Of a stretch of 64,000 nucleotides of DNA, positions 33,429 to 45,007 are shown one piece after another. Source of the stretch: Tetracladium setigerum (taxonomy: Eukaryota; Ascomycota; Leotiomycetes; Helotiales); assembly GCA_031472005.1 (NCBI GenBank), contig PZJY01000002.1:2542001-2606000 (forward strand), written 5' to 3'. Position 1 is the stretch's first letter, and each line of letters starts with the position of its first letter. Made by a program: the position numbers and the translations under genes. The notes under the pieces were generated by a model. It made no database searches. It was not told the DNA's origin and saw only the letters and a list, made by a program, of their open reading frames with translations.

Positions 33429-35890
33429 CCAATTCTATGGTTCATGAGGAGGTTGGATTCACCCAGTGAAGCAACTATGTAGGGCTAATTTAAAGAGTCA
33501 CTTTGCCTCATAAAAGCCTATGCCATTTCATTACTTGTGTAGGGGTAGAATATAAATTTCATCGATATTGTGATGTAAATGAACATTTAATTATCCTGGA
33601 AAAGATTCTAACCCTAATCGCAAACAGGAGAGATGAAGAGGCGACTTTGAACTAGGGCGAGTTGTGGGTGCCGAGGACTTTCGATCAAAGGAAGCCTCCG
33701 CAAAGAATATATATATATATCTAATTTCTTTGTGCTCCTATACCCCAGATCTTCAATATAGAGATTAAGAAGGCTGGTAAAACTCCAGTATCACCCCGCA
33801 CACTATATCCTGCAAAGCAACATTAAATCTTTATATCTGCCGCAAGACCCGTTCTTTCGCATATTTCCCAGACCTGTTCTCGCAGATATACTTTGCAGCA
33901 GCCTCTGGATCTAAATAATCTCAAAATAGCCCTCAAAATAGCCCTCAAAAGCAGCCAATCGATAATAGATTTCTCGCAAATCGACTGTACGCGCGACCCA
34001 GACCGGGAAAGTGCAGAAACCGACGATTGCAGAGCCGGCAATCGAGCCACTTATTTATACAACACGAAGCGGAAGGACTTCAAAGTTCAGATACTTGATT
34101 AATCCGAGGGGAACGGATTCGTAATATGATTATTCCTTTGGAGGGGTTTTCGTGTTAGGGTTAGGACACCGCATGGAGGCGGGCTTGTAGGCCGATTATA
34201 TTCGTGAATTTTGCCGATTACGTTACTTTAAATTGTTATTTGACCATATTATCCTCTAGCTAGCTAAATATAAACAAATTTGTTCGATGGTGGAAAGGGA
34301 ATATTTTGGCTTGCAAGAACAGGAAGTTGTTGTCCACCATTCAGTTTGAGGATCAAGTTATGTAACCTGTCGGACGAAGAGATCTTTCAGCCGCAGCGGA
34401 CTGAAGCTCTGCTCTGACTAATAACCATCATTTGAGTAGCTCCTCAATTGCAAGACTACCAATTGTGCCTAGTCATGGCTTAGGAGTAACTACTTCGAGC
34501 TAAAGGTGTTTGCCTATCTTTGAAACAATACGCGTAACAAGCTGCTTCCTACCCAATTCTCGGCCTCAAATTCGTATCAGCTGCTTTCAGTGCTAAAAAT
34601 CGTGGGCCACCTGCAACACTGAGGAATATACTCGCCCAACTTGTTATCTGACATACACATTTGGCCTAATTCTCAACTCGAAGCAGCCAAATAACATGTC
34701 TGGACTACGACATGATATCTTCACAAGAGCCCTGGCGCGTTGAAATGGTCTTTGTAAGACAAGTATATATGATACTGTAATTGGTGAGCGTACTAGCCCA
34801 CTACTCTTCTACCGAAGTTTGGGTAAAAGCTACTACCACTCTCCAAACATCCAAGCTTCCTGCTTAGCCCAGGAACGCTTGGCTGGGATGACCGACAGTG
34901 TCGGCTGTTCCCACCCTGGTCTTTTTTACTAGTGGCGGAGATACGCAACTTGGATCGAAGTCTGTTTCAGCCTTGCTCGTATCTGCAATTTCGTCCTGAT
35001 GGCGTTCGGCCCTGTTGCGACAGGCGGTAACGTCTGGATGTTCACCAAGCATCATATGCCATTTTGCATGCAGCGAAGCAGTTAAAATTTGAATAAAATG
35101 GAATCTGTAAATGAGCGCCACAGCACACAATATATCATGCCACCGCACACCACAGAGGTACGCAGAAATTTCCTGGTTCGGCATTCTTTGATTTTTTCAC
35201 CGAGAAATAAAACCCTTCATCCTGATTCCGCTGGCGCCAAGGTTTGATGAGGTGCATCCAGGCTTCAACCACGAAGATGTAATGATAGTAACGGAAGAGG
35301 CGTCCTTACCACAAGCATAAGAAAGTCAGAAGAAGCTCCAAACAAGTAAGAAGGTGAGAAGAACTGCTTGGCTAAGTCCCAATTATACCGCAAGTAAAAA
35401 GCCTTCTGTACTCGGTATGCCCAGAGCCCGAACCAATCATGTTGATATTTTCCTCGGTCTGCATCACCATATTCTTGAATGGAAATCATCTCGTAGAAAC
35501 TTGAGCAAACCAGAGCTCTTAATCCTCTCTAAGATCTATTCTTGTATTACACTCAAGGCATGTGACGTAAGAAAAAGGCGTGTGTGGAGGGGAGAAGTGA
35601 ATGAGCTGAAATAAATGGCGCTTTGAATCTCGATTTCTACCAGAGGATAGGGCGCAACAGCAGTCACTTACTTCAAGGAAGGATGAAGTCTATTAGCCGA
35701 GCTAGTTGAAATAGTGCATGTGAACAACAGCGGCAACTTCCGCTGGGTAGTACACTCGCTCCTCTTTTGGATCGGCAATTAGTACGAGAGTGTATTGCAT
35801 ATATAACACCCTCAATTTCCAACTATTACTCCACAGATCAATCTAAATCTGCAGCATTTCTCCCACCTTCTCATTCCATAAACAGTTAAG
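33429..35890. other. Long gene-poor region
   Basis: This 2.46-kb stretch has a TA microsatellite at 33707-33719 and a 14-bp tandem (TCAAAATAGCCC twice, about 33929-33955). It also has AT-rich tracts and several small frames on both strands (33823-34050, 34864-35184, 35265-35614) without motifs. Some may be decayed transposon DNA, but I could not recognise a protein. The last 100 bp include TATATAACACC (35800), a probable TATA region for the next gene. Confidence 0.45.
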
Positions 35891-37702
35891 ATGCTACTTA
35901 CCAGCATTCTAACTGTCGCCTTCCTTGGCCTCGGGGTCACGGCAACCGCGAATGAGTCACCACCGCAAGACGGTAGTCAAGTATACAACAACGTTCACAT
36001 GAAGCGCGAATGTTCCTCGTCACACAGAAATGGAAAGGTAAACAACTATACTACATCAAAGAGACGGAGCGCTATATTAACTGACGCACAGGATACTCTG
36101 CCTGTGTTCCGAGTTACGCCAGGGAATACCAGCGAGACTCGAGCTCATGAACTCATGAACAGTGTCTTTGGAGATACGCCATACTCCGTATCGTACAACG
36201 ACACGCTATTCATCGCTCGAGCTCTGGATAATTCTGCCTACGTTGAGTTGGATTCTCTCAGTGGGGGCGTTTGGATTGTCGATGAGACGCGTCTATGGAA
36301 TATCAGTACACGATCACAGAAATTCACCTCACGGAGCCCCCGAAAAGCTGCGGAAAGTTTGATCAAGAAACATGGCCTTCTTCCCAGTCTAGAAAAACCA
36401 TTTCACATCGAGTTTGGTGGTACCAGCAGAACTATGGCTAGACAGGAATTGACCACGAACCCCGACAAGCATGAATATAAACAAATTGAATTTCAACTTG
36501 ATGTCTCAGCACACTACTTGGTCAATGTCAACTTGCCCTGTGTTAAGCAACCGCTCCCAGTTGTCGGTGGAGGAGGTAACTTCCAACTCACCTTGGGTAG
36601 CAATGGCCAATTGATTGGGTATCATGGCGTTTGGAGAGGAATTCAAAATTCAGGCGTGGAATATAAAGTTATTCCGCAAACAGAGTCTGATGCTGCCTTC
36701 TTGAACGCTACTAAGGAGCTCAAGATCGTCAACTTCAATTCCACCCTGGCATACTATTCAGCTCCGACAGGACAATTGCAAAACTATCTCTTCCCAGTAT
36801 ACGTATATCATGCTACCGCCCAATTCGGAAATCAAACAGTTCCCTTACGAGACACATTCCGGCCTGCTACTGAGTTTGGTATTGAAATGTTCGAAGGGTG
36901 TAATACAGGACGAAGGACGGCCACGTCCCGCAAATCAGACAGCACTCCAAGTCGACCTGCACGCGCGGTGGATAAACGGACGAAAGACGATAAAACCCTT
37001 GAAGTCGGCACCGAGTGGCTCGGCGAACCATGGGGACTCTCCAAGACGCAAGCAAACGCCAACGGCTTTACCGATGGCTTGCTCGCAGATTCGACTGTTT
37101 CGTGGAAAAATAGCTTCGACTGGGGTAACAATCTGGTGTGGGAGAGCGACTTCAATTCCCACGATGATATCTGGGTTGATAATGTGGACTTCCTGTTCTA
37201 TACAGGGCATGCGAACCTGAATGGCTGGGTCACAAACACACCAAGCACTACCTTCGTCGACCACTCTATCGTCGGCAACTTCCCTCAAACGCCTGGTGAT
37301 CTCTGGGGCAACAAAGACCTTGAATGGATGGTCGTCGCAGCTTGTGGACCTCACCAAGATGAACGCATTGTTGCTGGTGAAGGAAGTGGAAATGCTTTTG
37401 ATCGCTGGAGGGGAGCTTTTGATGGACTTCATATCATGCTCGCCTACGCGACAGTCACTGCTGACACAGCTGAGGAGGGCAAGAGACTTGCTACGTATGC
37501 AAAGCAGGGGAAAACGCTCATCCAGTCGTGGTTTAAGCTGGCGAAGGAGATCCAGACACCGGGTGTGTTTGTTACAGCAATGTGGGCTGAGACACCAGGG
37601 AACAATGCAGGAAATGATCATCTGCCTGGGCATGGCTATGTTGCTGGAGATCCACTGAGCGCGAATGGGCAGACAAGGTGGTTGATGTGGAGCAAAGTCT
37701 GA
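35891..37702 (+). CDS. Secreted DUF6345-like protein with caspase-type His/Cys motifs
   Basis: A single frame of 603 residues. Residues 1-20 form a signal peptide. Residues 65-330 form a prodomain-like region with N-glycosylation sites. After a basic linker (GRRTATSRKSDSTPSRPARA), residues 375-603 match what I recall of DUF6345: VGTEWLGEPWGLSKTQANA, a Trp/Asp-rich block, DFLFYTGHANLNGW with His440, then WMVVAACGPHQD with Cys485. A hydrophobic strand ending in Gly-His and a second one ending in Ala-Cys-Gly are the layout of clan CD cysteine peptidases (caspase, gingipain, legumain). The dibasic linker could be a processing site. Peptidase activity is an inference; family recognition is from memory. 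There are no introns. A TATATAACACC element is about 90 bp upstream. Confidence 0.8.
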   Translation: MLLTSILTVAFLGLGVTATANESPPQDGSQVYNNVHMKRECSSSHRNGKVNNYTTSKRRSAILTDAQDTLPVFRVTPGNTSETRAHELMNSVFGDTPYSVSYNDTLFIARALDNSAYVELDSLSGGVWIVDETRLWNISTRSQKFTSRSPRKAAESLIKKHGLLPSLEKPFHIEFGGTSRTMARQELTTNPDKHEYKQIEFQLDVSAHYLVNVNLPCVKQPLPVVGGGGNFQLTLGSNGQLIGYHGVWRGIQNSGVEYKVIPQTESDAAFLNATKELKIVNFNSTLAYYSAPTGQLQNYLFPVYVYHATAQFGNQTVPLRDTFRPATEFGIEMFEGCNTGRRTATSRKSDSTPSRPARAVDKRTKDDKTLEVGTEWLGEPWGLSKTQANANGFTDGLLADSTVSWKNSFDWGNNLVWESDFNSHDDIWVDNVDFLFYTGHANLNGWVTNTPSTTFVDHSIVGNFPQTPGDLWGNKDLEWMVVAACGPHQDERIVAGEGSGNAFDRWRGAFDGLHIMLAYATVTADTAEEGKRLATYAKQGKTLIQSWFKLAKEIQTPGVFVTAMWAETPGNNAGNDHLPGHGYVAGDPLSANGQTRWLMWSKV

Positions 37703-39257
37703 AAAATTGGCTTTCGTTTTTAATTCCTCTGGTATTATTATAGTTTGGTGATAGTCTCTATATCTATGTCTTTGACAGGTCCTCAATCGTAACTGTACAT
37801 TACTTGAGAACTTTGGCGATGTTTGATTTGGTTGGAAACCAAGAACCTTCTAGCGTTTTTAGATGAAAGACAGAATGCCGGATTCCGCGAGACTGGCTGT
37901 GCAGTACTGTGTGAAACCGATCTGGGCAGGGCAGTGGTGATCTTCATAGAATATCACAAGTTCCTGTACGATCCTGAATAATAGTTTAATGTCGTCCCAA
38001 TTTTGCAGTTTGGTAAACTCGACCGTTCTTCGAATTCCTACGCCTTTTCGCCTAGGGCCCACCTTCTGCGTCGTTCTGCTGGTGAGTTCCCAATGCTCAG
38101 AGGCGACTGACACTCAACAGCCCGCGGTCACTGTACTTTTGCTGGCAATTCCGTACTGTGCACCAACCCAGGGAACATACACTGGGGCCCACCATTGTTG
38201 AGATACGAGTAGCGCGGCTCTCTGATCGTCAATCACCATCTCCCCGCCATGGCAGATCTAGCGAAAGTTGTCTCGACTACATGCCTGGCATGTGTACTTC
38301 GCGACTACGTGATATTCGAGCCTATTATCGTTGACCCAACTGCGTGATAGAAATAATCGTAATTATTGACCTTGGCTGACAACTCCATCTTGCCATTGTC
38401 TTTGCTTCCCATTCGCTGGTTATTGGTTCCGCTGTGTGAACGGTATAAAGTACTGTACTTCGTGGTCAGGATGACTCCCCACTCCTGAGACCATTTAGGA
38501 TGATCACTTGGGTCTGCTCGATACCTCGCAATAGGAGAAGGAGACCCCATGGCCCAAGGTTTTGTGGCTCTGCGGGCGTAGAATGGCTTTGTTTTGTCCT
38601 TGTGAGTTCTGCCTCCCGACTGATTGCCCTGTATGAAATTCTTGAAGTCAATTTGAAGTAATCTGTGGCAGGTGCTCCTCATTTCCCGCGAAGTTTTGTC
38701 GACATTTTCCAAGGACTTCTCTTCAATAGAACTGCCTAGCCAATAGAAGCGATCTCAGCAATGCACTAGAACGCAACTCCTCGGTTAGTCGTGAAAGAAA
38801 ACATTTCGGATTTGCTTCTGCTGGACTCCAAGGGACTAATGGCATAATTGGTGAGCACGAGAATCGCAGATTGACTTGTTGCTGTTAGCTAGGTAGAGTT
38901 GCAGCGCGGTATCCGTCAGTGCTATCCCGTATTATTGTTGGGATCTGTAGTTCCATACAGAAAGATAAAATATCAATCAAACATTACATGTTCCCGTAGT
39001 GTTGTTGGATTTCCCTCTGAAGAGGTTGAAAGCGTTCATCAGAAAGGTCACTCATTGCCAAGCCGCTAGAGAAAAGTCCGCTAACCAATTGTGTATTGAT
39101 CTCGCCGTTTCCTGATGCCAACGAACTTTCTCATCTCATCATCAACACCTTACACCTTGAAGATCCATCCTCGCAAATCGCCTTCAACTTCCTTTCTGTG
39201 TTGATTTTGGCCTGGATCGGAGACAGCCAGAACAGATCTGTGAGAACGCTCGCAATC
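37703..39257. other. Intergenic region
   Basis: This is 1.55 kb between two plus-strand genes. A 135-codon minus-strand frame (38305-38712) has a mixed composition but no motif, signal or intron support, so I leave it out. The last 200 bp are the promoter of the YggS-like gene. Nothing else was recognised. Confidence 0.4.
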
Positions 39258-41044
39258 ATGAGCACCAGCACCACGGTGTCAAATCCAGATATGAAGGTCG
39301 ACCAAGCAAGAGCAAAGAGTCTCATCTCGGCTCTACAAACCGTTTCGGAGAGGGTATCACAAGTATCCAAGGGAAGAAACGTAGGTTCCTAGCGTTCTAT
39401 GCTTGCCATTGTGTTCTCATTATCGCCCTCCCTCCCGATTTCCTACCGTTCGCATCTCTTCTCCGCGCGTTTCGTGTGAAATTACACAACTTACTAACTA
39501 GAGGACAGGTCAGACTAGTCGCAGTCTCAAAATTAAAGCCAGCTACTGATATACTTGCGCTCTATGAGGGCACTGGACAGTTACACTTCGGTGAAAACTA
39601 TGCTCAGGAGCTGACAGAGAAGGCGGATGCTTTACCAAAGGAGTTGAAGTGGCATTTTATCGGAGGCCTGCAAAGCAGTAGGTTACTTTTCATCATGAAT
39701 ATCTATGCATGCACATTGTTTTTATTTTCGTTTGTTGGTTGATTTCACTACTACCTTCTACATGCGTTCATCGTCACGGGAATGGTCGGCTTCCTAGTTG
39801 ACGCTCAACAAAACTATCCCATATCTCTTATTTCAAATGCCACACGAAGGACGCAGCCTTAGTTGCCTCTAAGATTTCAGCTGGAGTACACTATCCTTTC
39901 AATTTGGCAAATTTGTTGCGTATCTACGTTTCGGAACGGCTCGGCTGCATGCACATCATCCAAAATCACGGGATGAAAGAGGTGTCTTTGTCAGAGTTGG
40001 GATGGCCCTGAGCTTATCCTTTTGTGACAAGCATTGCAACTTTCTCTTACAACTAAGGCCCACCAAGTTTGAGCGCGTAATGGAAACTTTTTCTCTGGTT
40101 TTTGTGCCATCTAGCTCCATCCGAAGCAACTAGTGAGTGACACCTCAGGGGGTGGATCCCAGCTAGCAAGTTCCCAAAATCCAGGGCGATGCATACTCTA
40201 AAGGATGTCAGGGGCTGGTTCTTTGTCATTGGTCATCATGTACACACCTTTGATCTAATGGATGTTTTTTTTCTTCTCTATCTGTGCTGGGGCGCAGGTT
40301 TCGAGTTCTTTCTTCGCACATCTGTACATCTCAGAGTTATCGCCCGGAAAATACCCACATCGCAGCTTTAGCTCAAATTCCTTTTTCGAGGTGGTTTCTT
40401 TAGAATTCAACTATCCATTCTCATTAGCGCAGGTGCCATTCGTCGAGCTTGATTTATGTTCTTTATTTTAAGCGAGTTCATGCGATATCTTCTTCTTTCG
40501 TCCTAGCAAACAACCAATGTCCAATATCTAATACTGACCATCAAACTCAGACAAATGCAAACCTCTGACCTCTCAAATCCCTAATCTCTTCCTCGTCTCC
40601 TCGGTCGATACAGCCAAAAAAGCAACCCAACTCAACCTTGGCCGCGCTTCTCTCTCACCGCCATCTACCACTCCCCTCAACATCCACATTCAAATCAATA
40701 CCTCGGGTGAAGCCTCCAAATCAGGCGTCTCTCCTGGCTCTGAGACCACAGACCTTATCAAACACGTCCTCGAAACCTGTCCTGATCTTCACGTCTTGGG
40801 CCTTATGACCATTGGCGCAATTGCGAGAAGCAAAGCCACGGGCGAGGGAGTAGAAAATGAGGATTTCATCGCTTTGAGAAATGAGAGGGATAGGGTTTTG
40901 TCGGAACTGGGAGAGGAACTGAAGAAGAAGGGCGTGGAGACTTTAGAATTGAGCATGGGTATGAGTGATGACTTTGAGGGAGCGATTGAGGCGGGAAGTG
41001 ATGAAGTAAGGGTTGGGAGTACGATTTTTGGGCAGAGATCATAG
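39258..41044 (+). CDS. YggS/PROSC-type pyridoxal phosphate homeostasis protein
   Basis: Three exons, 39258-39380, 39509-39677 and 40551-41044, give 261 residues. Introns are 128 nt and an exceptional 873 nt. The fold is the alanine racemase-like PLP barrel. The Schiff-base lysine is Lys49 in RLVAVSKLKP. Other blocks are LHFGENYAQEL, WHFIGGLQ, INTSGEASKSG, GLMTIG, and the phosphate loop LSMGMSDDFEGAI with GSDEVRVGSTIFG. Members (yeast YBL036C, human PLPBP) bind PLP and balance vitamin B6 and amino-acid pools, without known catalysis. The start at 39258 has an A at -3 and gives the family's usual short N-terminus. An upstream in-frame ATG at 39096 would add 54 residues of uncertain use, perhaps a mitochondrial form. 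Confidence 0.92.
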
Positions 41045-41322
41045 ATCATAAAAGGAAGGACAGTAAACTTTCTAAAGGTCTACCTTACTGTTCGTCGCTT
41101 CCCATTTGGATTGTTGTTGGTTAAGGTAGGTCTTTTCTCTGGTTTCCTTGTGAACGTATGTGATGCAAGCAGTTCTGGTTACTTGCTTGAATCTTCGTCT
41201 CTTTCTCCTGAACTCCTTGACCTCGACCAAGTTTTGCCCCGTGGAAGATCAAGAAATTGAGCAATTGTCTTTGACGGATCTCGTCCTACACCACGAAATC
41301 AACCACCAACAAGTTCCACGAT

Positions 41323-41850
41323 ATGGAGTGGAAGGAAATTGCTCTTCTCTTTTTCTGGCTTTTCTGTTTCGTGTCTTTTTTGGTCCTTTGTGTTCTGTGG
41401 AACCCGACCAAAAGGGAGTTCGACACCATACCATGTCCTTCTCCCTTGAAAGCAATCTTTTCTTTTGTATGGGAGCATAATGTGCGAGTTGCGACTATTG
41501 TCCAGCTCGTTGCCAGCTGGGTTGTCGCAAGGATTTACGAGCGTTCATGGACATCAAACATCCCACTGATATTTTGGACTTGCGCATGTGTAGTCTCGAC
41601 GATTTTTGCCCTTCTTCTGGCCAACTTCCAATGGCACTTGGGCTGGTGGACAGACCTAAAGGCAAAGTATCCGTACTTCTACACTGCTTTCGTCTGGGCA
41701 CCCTCGCTCGGTGTACCAATTACATTCCAAAAACTCGTTGAGCTCGGACGACACCAAGAAAACCGAAAAGAGAATGGAATCGACATTGCCATCGAAATAT
41801 GGGGAATAGCCGTTGCCGTCCTAGCTCTTCGTGACAAGGACATTGGATAG
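41323..41850 (+). CDS. Hypothetical multi-pass membrane protein
   Basis: A 175-residue clean frame with four or so hydrophobic helices: residues 6-25 (IALLFFWLFCFVSFLVLCVL), about 55-70, 80-100 (PLIFWTCACVVSTIFALLLA) and a weaker one near 158-170. Charged loops separate them in a way that looks selected. I do not recognise a family. It begins 279 bp after the YggS-like gene on the same strand. The sequence before 41323 contains another overlapping frame without motifs. Small lineage-specific membrane proteins of this kind are common in fungi. Whether it is expressed cannot be judged here. Confidence 0.5.
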   Translation: MEWKEIALLFFWLFCFVSFLVLCVLWNPTKREFDTIPCPSPLKAIFSFVWEHNVRVATIVQLVASWVVARIYERSWTSNIPLIFWTCACVVSTIFALLLANFQWHLGWWTDLKAKYPYFYTAFVWAPSLGVPITFQKLVELGRHQENRKENGIDIAIEIWGIAVAVLALRDKDIG

Positions 41851-42870
41851 CAGAGAGGCCGTGGCAATAGTACAGAGCTCAACAGGAGGGAGCCCGCCGA
41901 GCACAGAGAGAGCCAAGAGAGCACCACTCTTTAAAGCCGGGGAGAGAACCCCGTAAGCAAACATATTATTGAGTCATGATATAAGTGGCACTGGTGGTGG
42001 GAGCACAAGACATTATCATAACGATAGTAGTAGGTAGGAGTGCAAGGGGTGCATCATCATGACTATGGAGTATTTGTGTCACTGTCAGGTCGTAAAGTGC
42101 TTCAAAGTTGAAGTATAGAGAAGAAAAATTCATTTGTATCGGGATTCGACAGTGCAATAGAGAAGTTTTCACGTTGACGTAAAATTGGAGACAAAAAATC
42201 TATAAATGTAATCTTATGATATACTATACCCTTATTCGCACGTATAATGCTGCATTTTTATATTCTAAGCTTTTCTTTTTCCAACTTTTCGACTTTTTGA
42301 TTTTTTAGATTTTAGACTTTTCGGATTTTCGAGTTTTTTTTTGGTTCCCCCTCAAATATATAGAATTTAATAGATTCTTTCCAAAAAAAATTCTAAGGAT
42401 TTAGAACTATTTTAACGTATTATATAAGTAAAATATTATAATAAGAGAAAGTAAATCGTTAAAATATTAAAACAATAAAGAAAAAAAAATATAAAAGAAA
42501 GCGGCATTGAGACTCGTGGGAATAAGTGTACACCGTACGGGGTACGAAAAGTAAGTTCTACAGATAATTCTTGCCTCCTTTGATCCCTGGCTATCTAGGC
42601 AGTTTATTTACATCAGCTTTTCAACTCAACGTTGTAAATTGAGAAAACAATTGTAAAATTATCGCTCTAAAAATCGTCTCTCAATCCCAAAACCGCTGCA
42701 GCCTCCTGCCGACTTTTCAAAATGGGAGTTTCCTATCAACCAAACCCAGTCACAAGTATTTCGCTGTAGAATGTGCGCATGTAAATCGCAAACATCACGC
42801 TCTCCAGCCAGCTCTTTCTGAAAAGCCCTCAAAACAGGACCGAATACCGTACAGTAACTTCCCCACTACT
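41851..42870. other. Intergenic region with AT-rich low-complexity island
   Basis: From about 42180 to 42500 the sequence is strongly AT-rich, with imperfect CTTTTCGACTTTTTGATTTT-style repeats and poly-A tracts. Outside that island nothing is recognisable. It lies between a plus-strand gene and the end of a minus-strand gene. Confidence 0.55.
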
Positions 42871-43989
42871 TTAGGTGAGCCTCCAAGAGTCCAACCAAGT
42901 AATAGTGGTGTTGAACAAAACCTGTTCAGATGAATAACAGTGAGCGGGTGCGCCCGTGGTGAGGGGGTAGCAACCTTTGAATGCTGCAAACAAAACATCC
43001 AGCTTCGCCCAAAGATGGGCTCCCCACACAATATAATGGACACAACGGCATATATACTCTCCCCGAGGGTTGCATCCTGCCCATCTTCGACTATTCGCAG
43101 ACTTAACTACTTTTCGCATGCTTCCAATGCTCGGACCGAACTCAACGAAGTCTAGGTTTTCGCGACCAAGGTCCTCTTGACTTTTGCCATCAACGTTGTC
43201 TAACCTACTACCTCGATCGGTTACAAAATGAGGTGCTGCCAAACTCCAGAATAATGAACGCTCTTCCATAAATGCGTTCTTTCTCCCCTCTTCACCTCGT
43301 TTAATCAAGTCCAATTCCAGTGTGAACTTTTCCTCTGGAGATTGCTCTTCCCTAGGCTCCTCATGCTCATTAAACCAACCATTCTCCACACCATATTTGA
43401 TCTTCTGGCTCATTGTTTTGAGGTTTGAGGGAGAGCTAGAATCTGAGTCGGAGTCGGAGTAGAGCGAGTCCCACGCACTAAGAATCGAGGTGAGATGCTG
43501 GTGCAGCTCGGGGCAATTGTGACTTCCAAGCCGAGTGGCATCGATGAAGGCAAGAAAGAGAAGTTTGCGATTTAGATCCTTTGCTTCTGCGAGCTCTTGA
43601 AGGGCGTATATTTCGTAATGATGGACATATCTGTAAAACTTGCTCCGAAAACCGCTCAGAGGGTTGCCCCTGGCCTCTGGATAGGCCTCTCTCCCCATGT
43701 TGACTAGCAGATAGTGAACCAACTGCTCTCTGCACTCCGGAGCTGCATCAAATAGTCGTCCCAGCAACTTACGTCGGAAAGATCTTCTAGCTTCGAGTTT
43801 CAGGAGTCGAAAGTATCGCGGTAGCTCAACTAGCGGCCAGACCCCCCCGACAATAATGAAGAACAGGGTGAAGAATGCATTGAGCAGCATGAGGAGGATA
43901 TCGTCCGACCAATAAATATGCATGAAAGCATTAAGAGCAAGCTCTGCAAGAGCTGCCATCCTATCAGACTTCTTAGGCAGTTCATCCAT
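42871..43989 (-). CDS. Hypothetical protein with N-terminal membrane anchor
   Basis: A clean intronless frame of 372 residues. A single strong membrane segment at about 31-54 (ILLMLLNAFFTLFFIIVGGV) is followed by a basic stretch (RYFRLLKLEARRSFRRK), so the rest is probably cytosolic. The body is helical and charged, with no catalytic signature that I recognise. A Ser/Asp run (DSDSDSSSP) lies near residue 195. The C-terminal 100 residues are Cys- and Trp-containing. The start at 43989 is the first ATG. It resembles other short-range fungal proteins of unknown function and stands alone. Confidence 0.65.
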   Translation of the reverse strand: MDELPKKSDRMAALAELALNAFMHIYWSDDILLMLLNAFFTLFFIIVGGVWPLVELPRYFRLLKLEARRSFRRKLLGRLFDAAPECREQLVHYLLVNMGREAYPEARGNPLSGFRSKFYRYVHHYEIYALQELAEAKDLNRKLLFLAFIDATRLGSHNCPELHQHLTSILSAWDSLYSDSDSDSSSPSNLKTMSQKIKYGVENGWFNEHEEPREEQSPEEKFTLELDLIKRGEEGRKNAFMEERSLFWSLAAPHFVTDRGSRLDNVDGKSQEDLGRENLDFVEFGPSIGSMRKVVKSANSRRWAGCNPRGEYICRCVHYIVWGAHLWAKLDVLFAAFKGCYPLTTGAPAHCYSSEQVLFNTTITWLDSWRLT

Positions 43990-45007
43990 TGTGGAGTTTG
44001 GGCTTGCTTAGTTGGTATATTTGGGATTGTTGAGTTGCTCGAGTGGTTGAAGAGTTTTGTGACTTTTCGCGCAGATGGAAGACAGAAGGGCCTGGCTTTT
44101 AAATACTTGAAATAAGCTTTCAGATTTCGCGGATTCAAATTAAGACTAAAAGTTCAAAGCATCAAGTTCAGGGACCTAAAGATCGCACTGTTCTGAGCCG
44201 GAGCGGTCGCATCGGGTGACGCGATGGGAGACACTTATTTCTCGACGACTTCGAAATCGGACAGTTCCGTGTCACAAATACACTTTAGTTTTACTCCTAG
44301 TCCTATGCAAGCAATTCGTACAAAGCTTAAACTTAATGACAAAAGTCTGAAATGTTATCAAGTTCCTACAAAACCCACCTAGAGTGAGATCGAGGACGGC
44401 GAATCCCGCACTATTATTTTTAAGCGAGAACTCTAGCCTGACTTGTCTCGTTTCTACTAAGAACACTTGCTTACTCCGCTAAATTTGCTAGTGTGAAGTT
44501 AACTAGCTAGTTGCAGGGAGAGTCTCGATTGCCGAGCTTGAAATCTCCCGCTTTTTCTTGAGTCTACACAATCGCATTCAGTAGGTGAACGTTCGCCGGC
44601 GCTAACGTGCCAGCTAACAGGATCGCGAGCGGCTCTTAGTCTAGAAATATTCGACTACTGGAAAGGGAGGCCTTCGGGGGATCTAAATCTAAGCAAGAAC
44701 CGGGTGTTAGCAAGTGTCTAAATTGTTATACTACAATGTCTCTCAGAAGCTAGACAGTGGGCGCGGAAGTCTGTGAGGCAACTGTTTGGAGCAGCTCAGA
44801 TCTTAATCCTGAAACTACGATGTATTTAATGCTTTCTCCCTCCTCTGCTCGTTCCTTCTTCTTTTCCTCTCCTTCGCAATCATATCGAAATAACTTCACA
44901 TCCTCCTTTCTCCTACTCGGGAACGATATCGACGTCAAAGTTCTTGACTTTCATTCAGCCTCTTTCAGCACAATAACTTCAAAAGACAACCCCAAAACAT
45001 ATTCATC
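43990..45007. other. Divergent intergenic region
   Basis: About 1 kb between a minus-strand gene start and a plus-strand gene start. A 64-codon minus-strand frame (44272-44466) and a 62-codon one (44750-44938) are not convincing. No transposon protein or RNA gene could be recognised. Confidence 0.4.

Noticed and set aside
33823..34050. 75-codon minus-strand frame considered as a transposon fragment
   Set aside because: A duplicated AILR word comes from a short tandem repeat, and no transposase or RT motif is present.
38305..38712. 135-codon minus-strand frame
   Set aside because: Composition is not unlike a protein, but no family, signal or splice partner could be recognised.
40189..40371. 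60-codon frame inside the long YggS intron, considered as an extra exon
   Set aside because: No matching donor or acceptor in phase, and the flanking exons already join to the conserved sequence.
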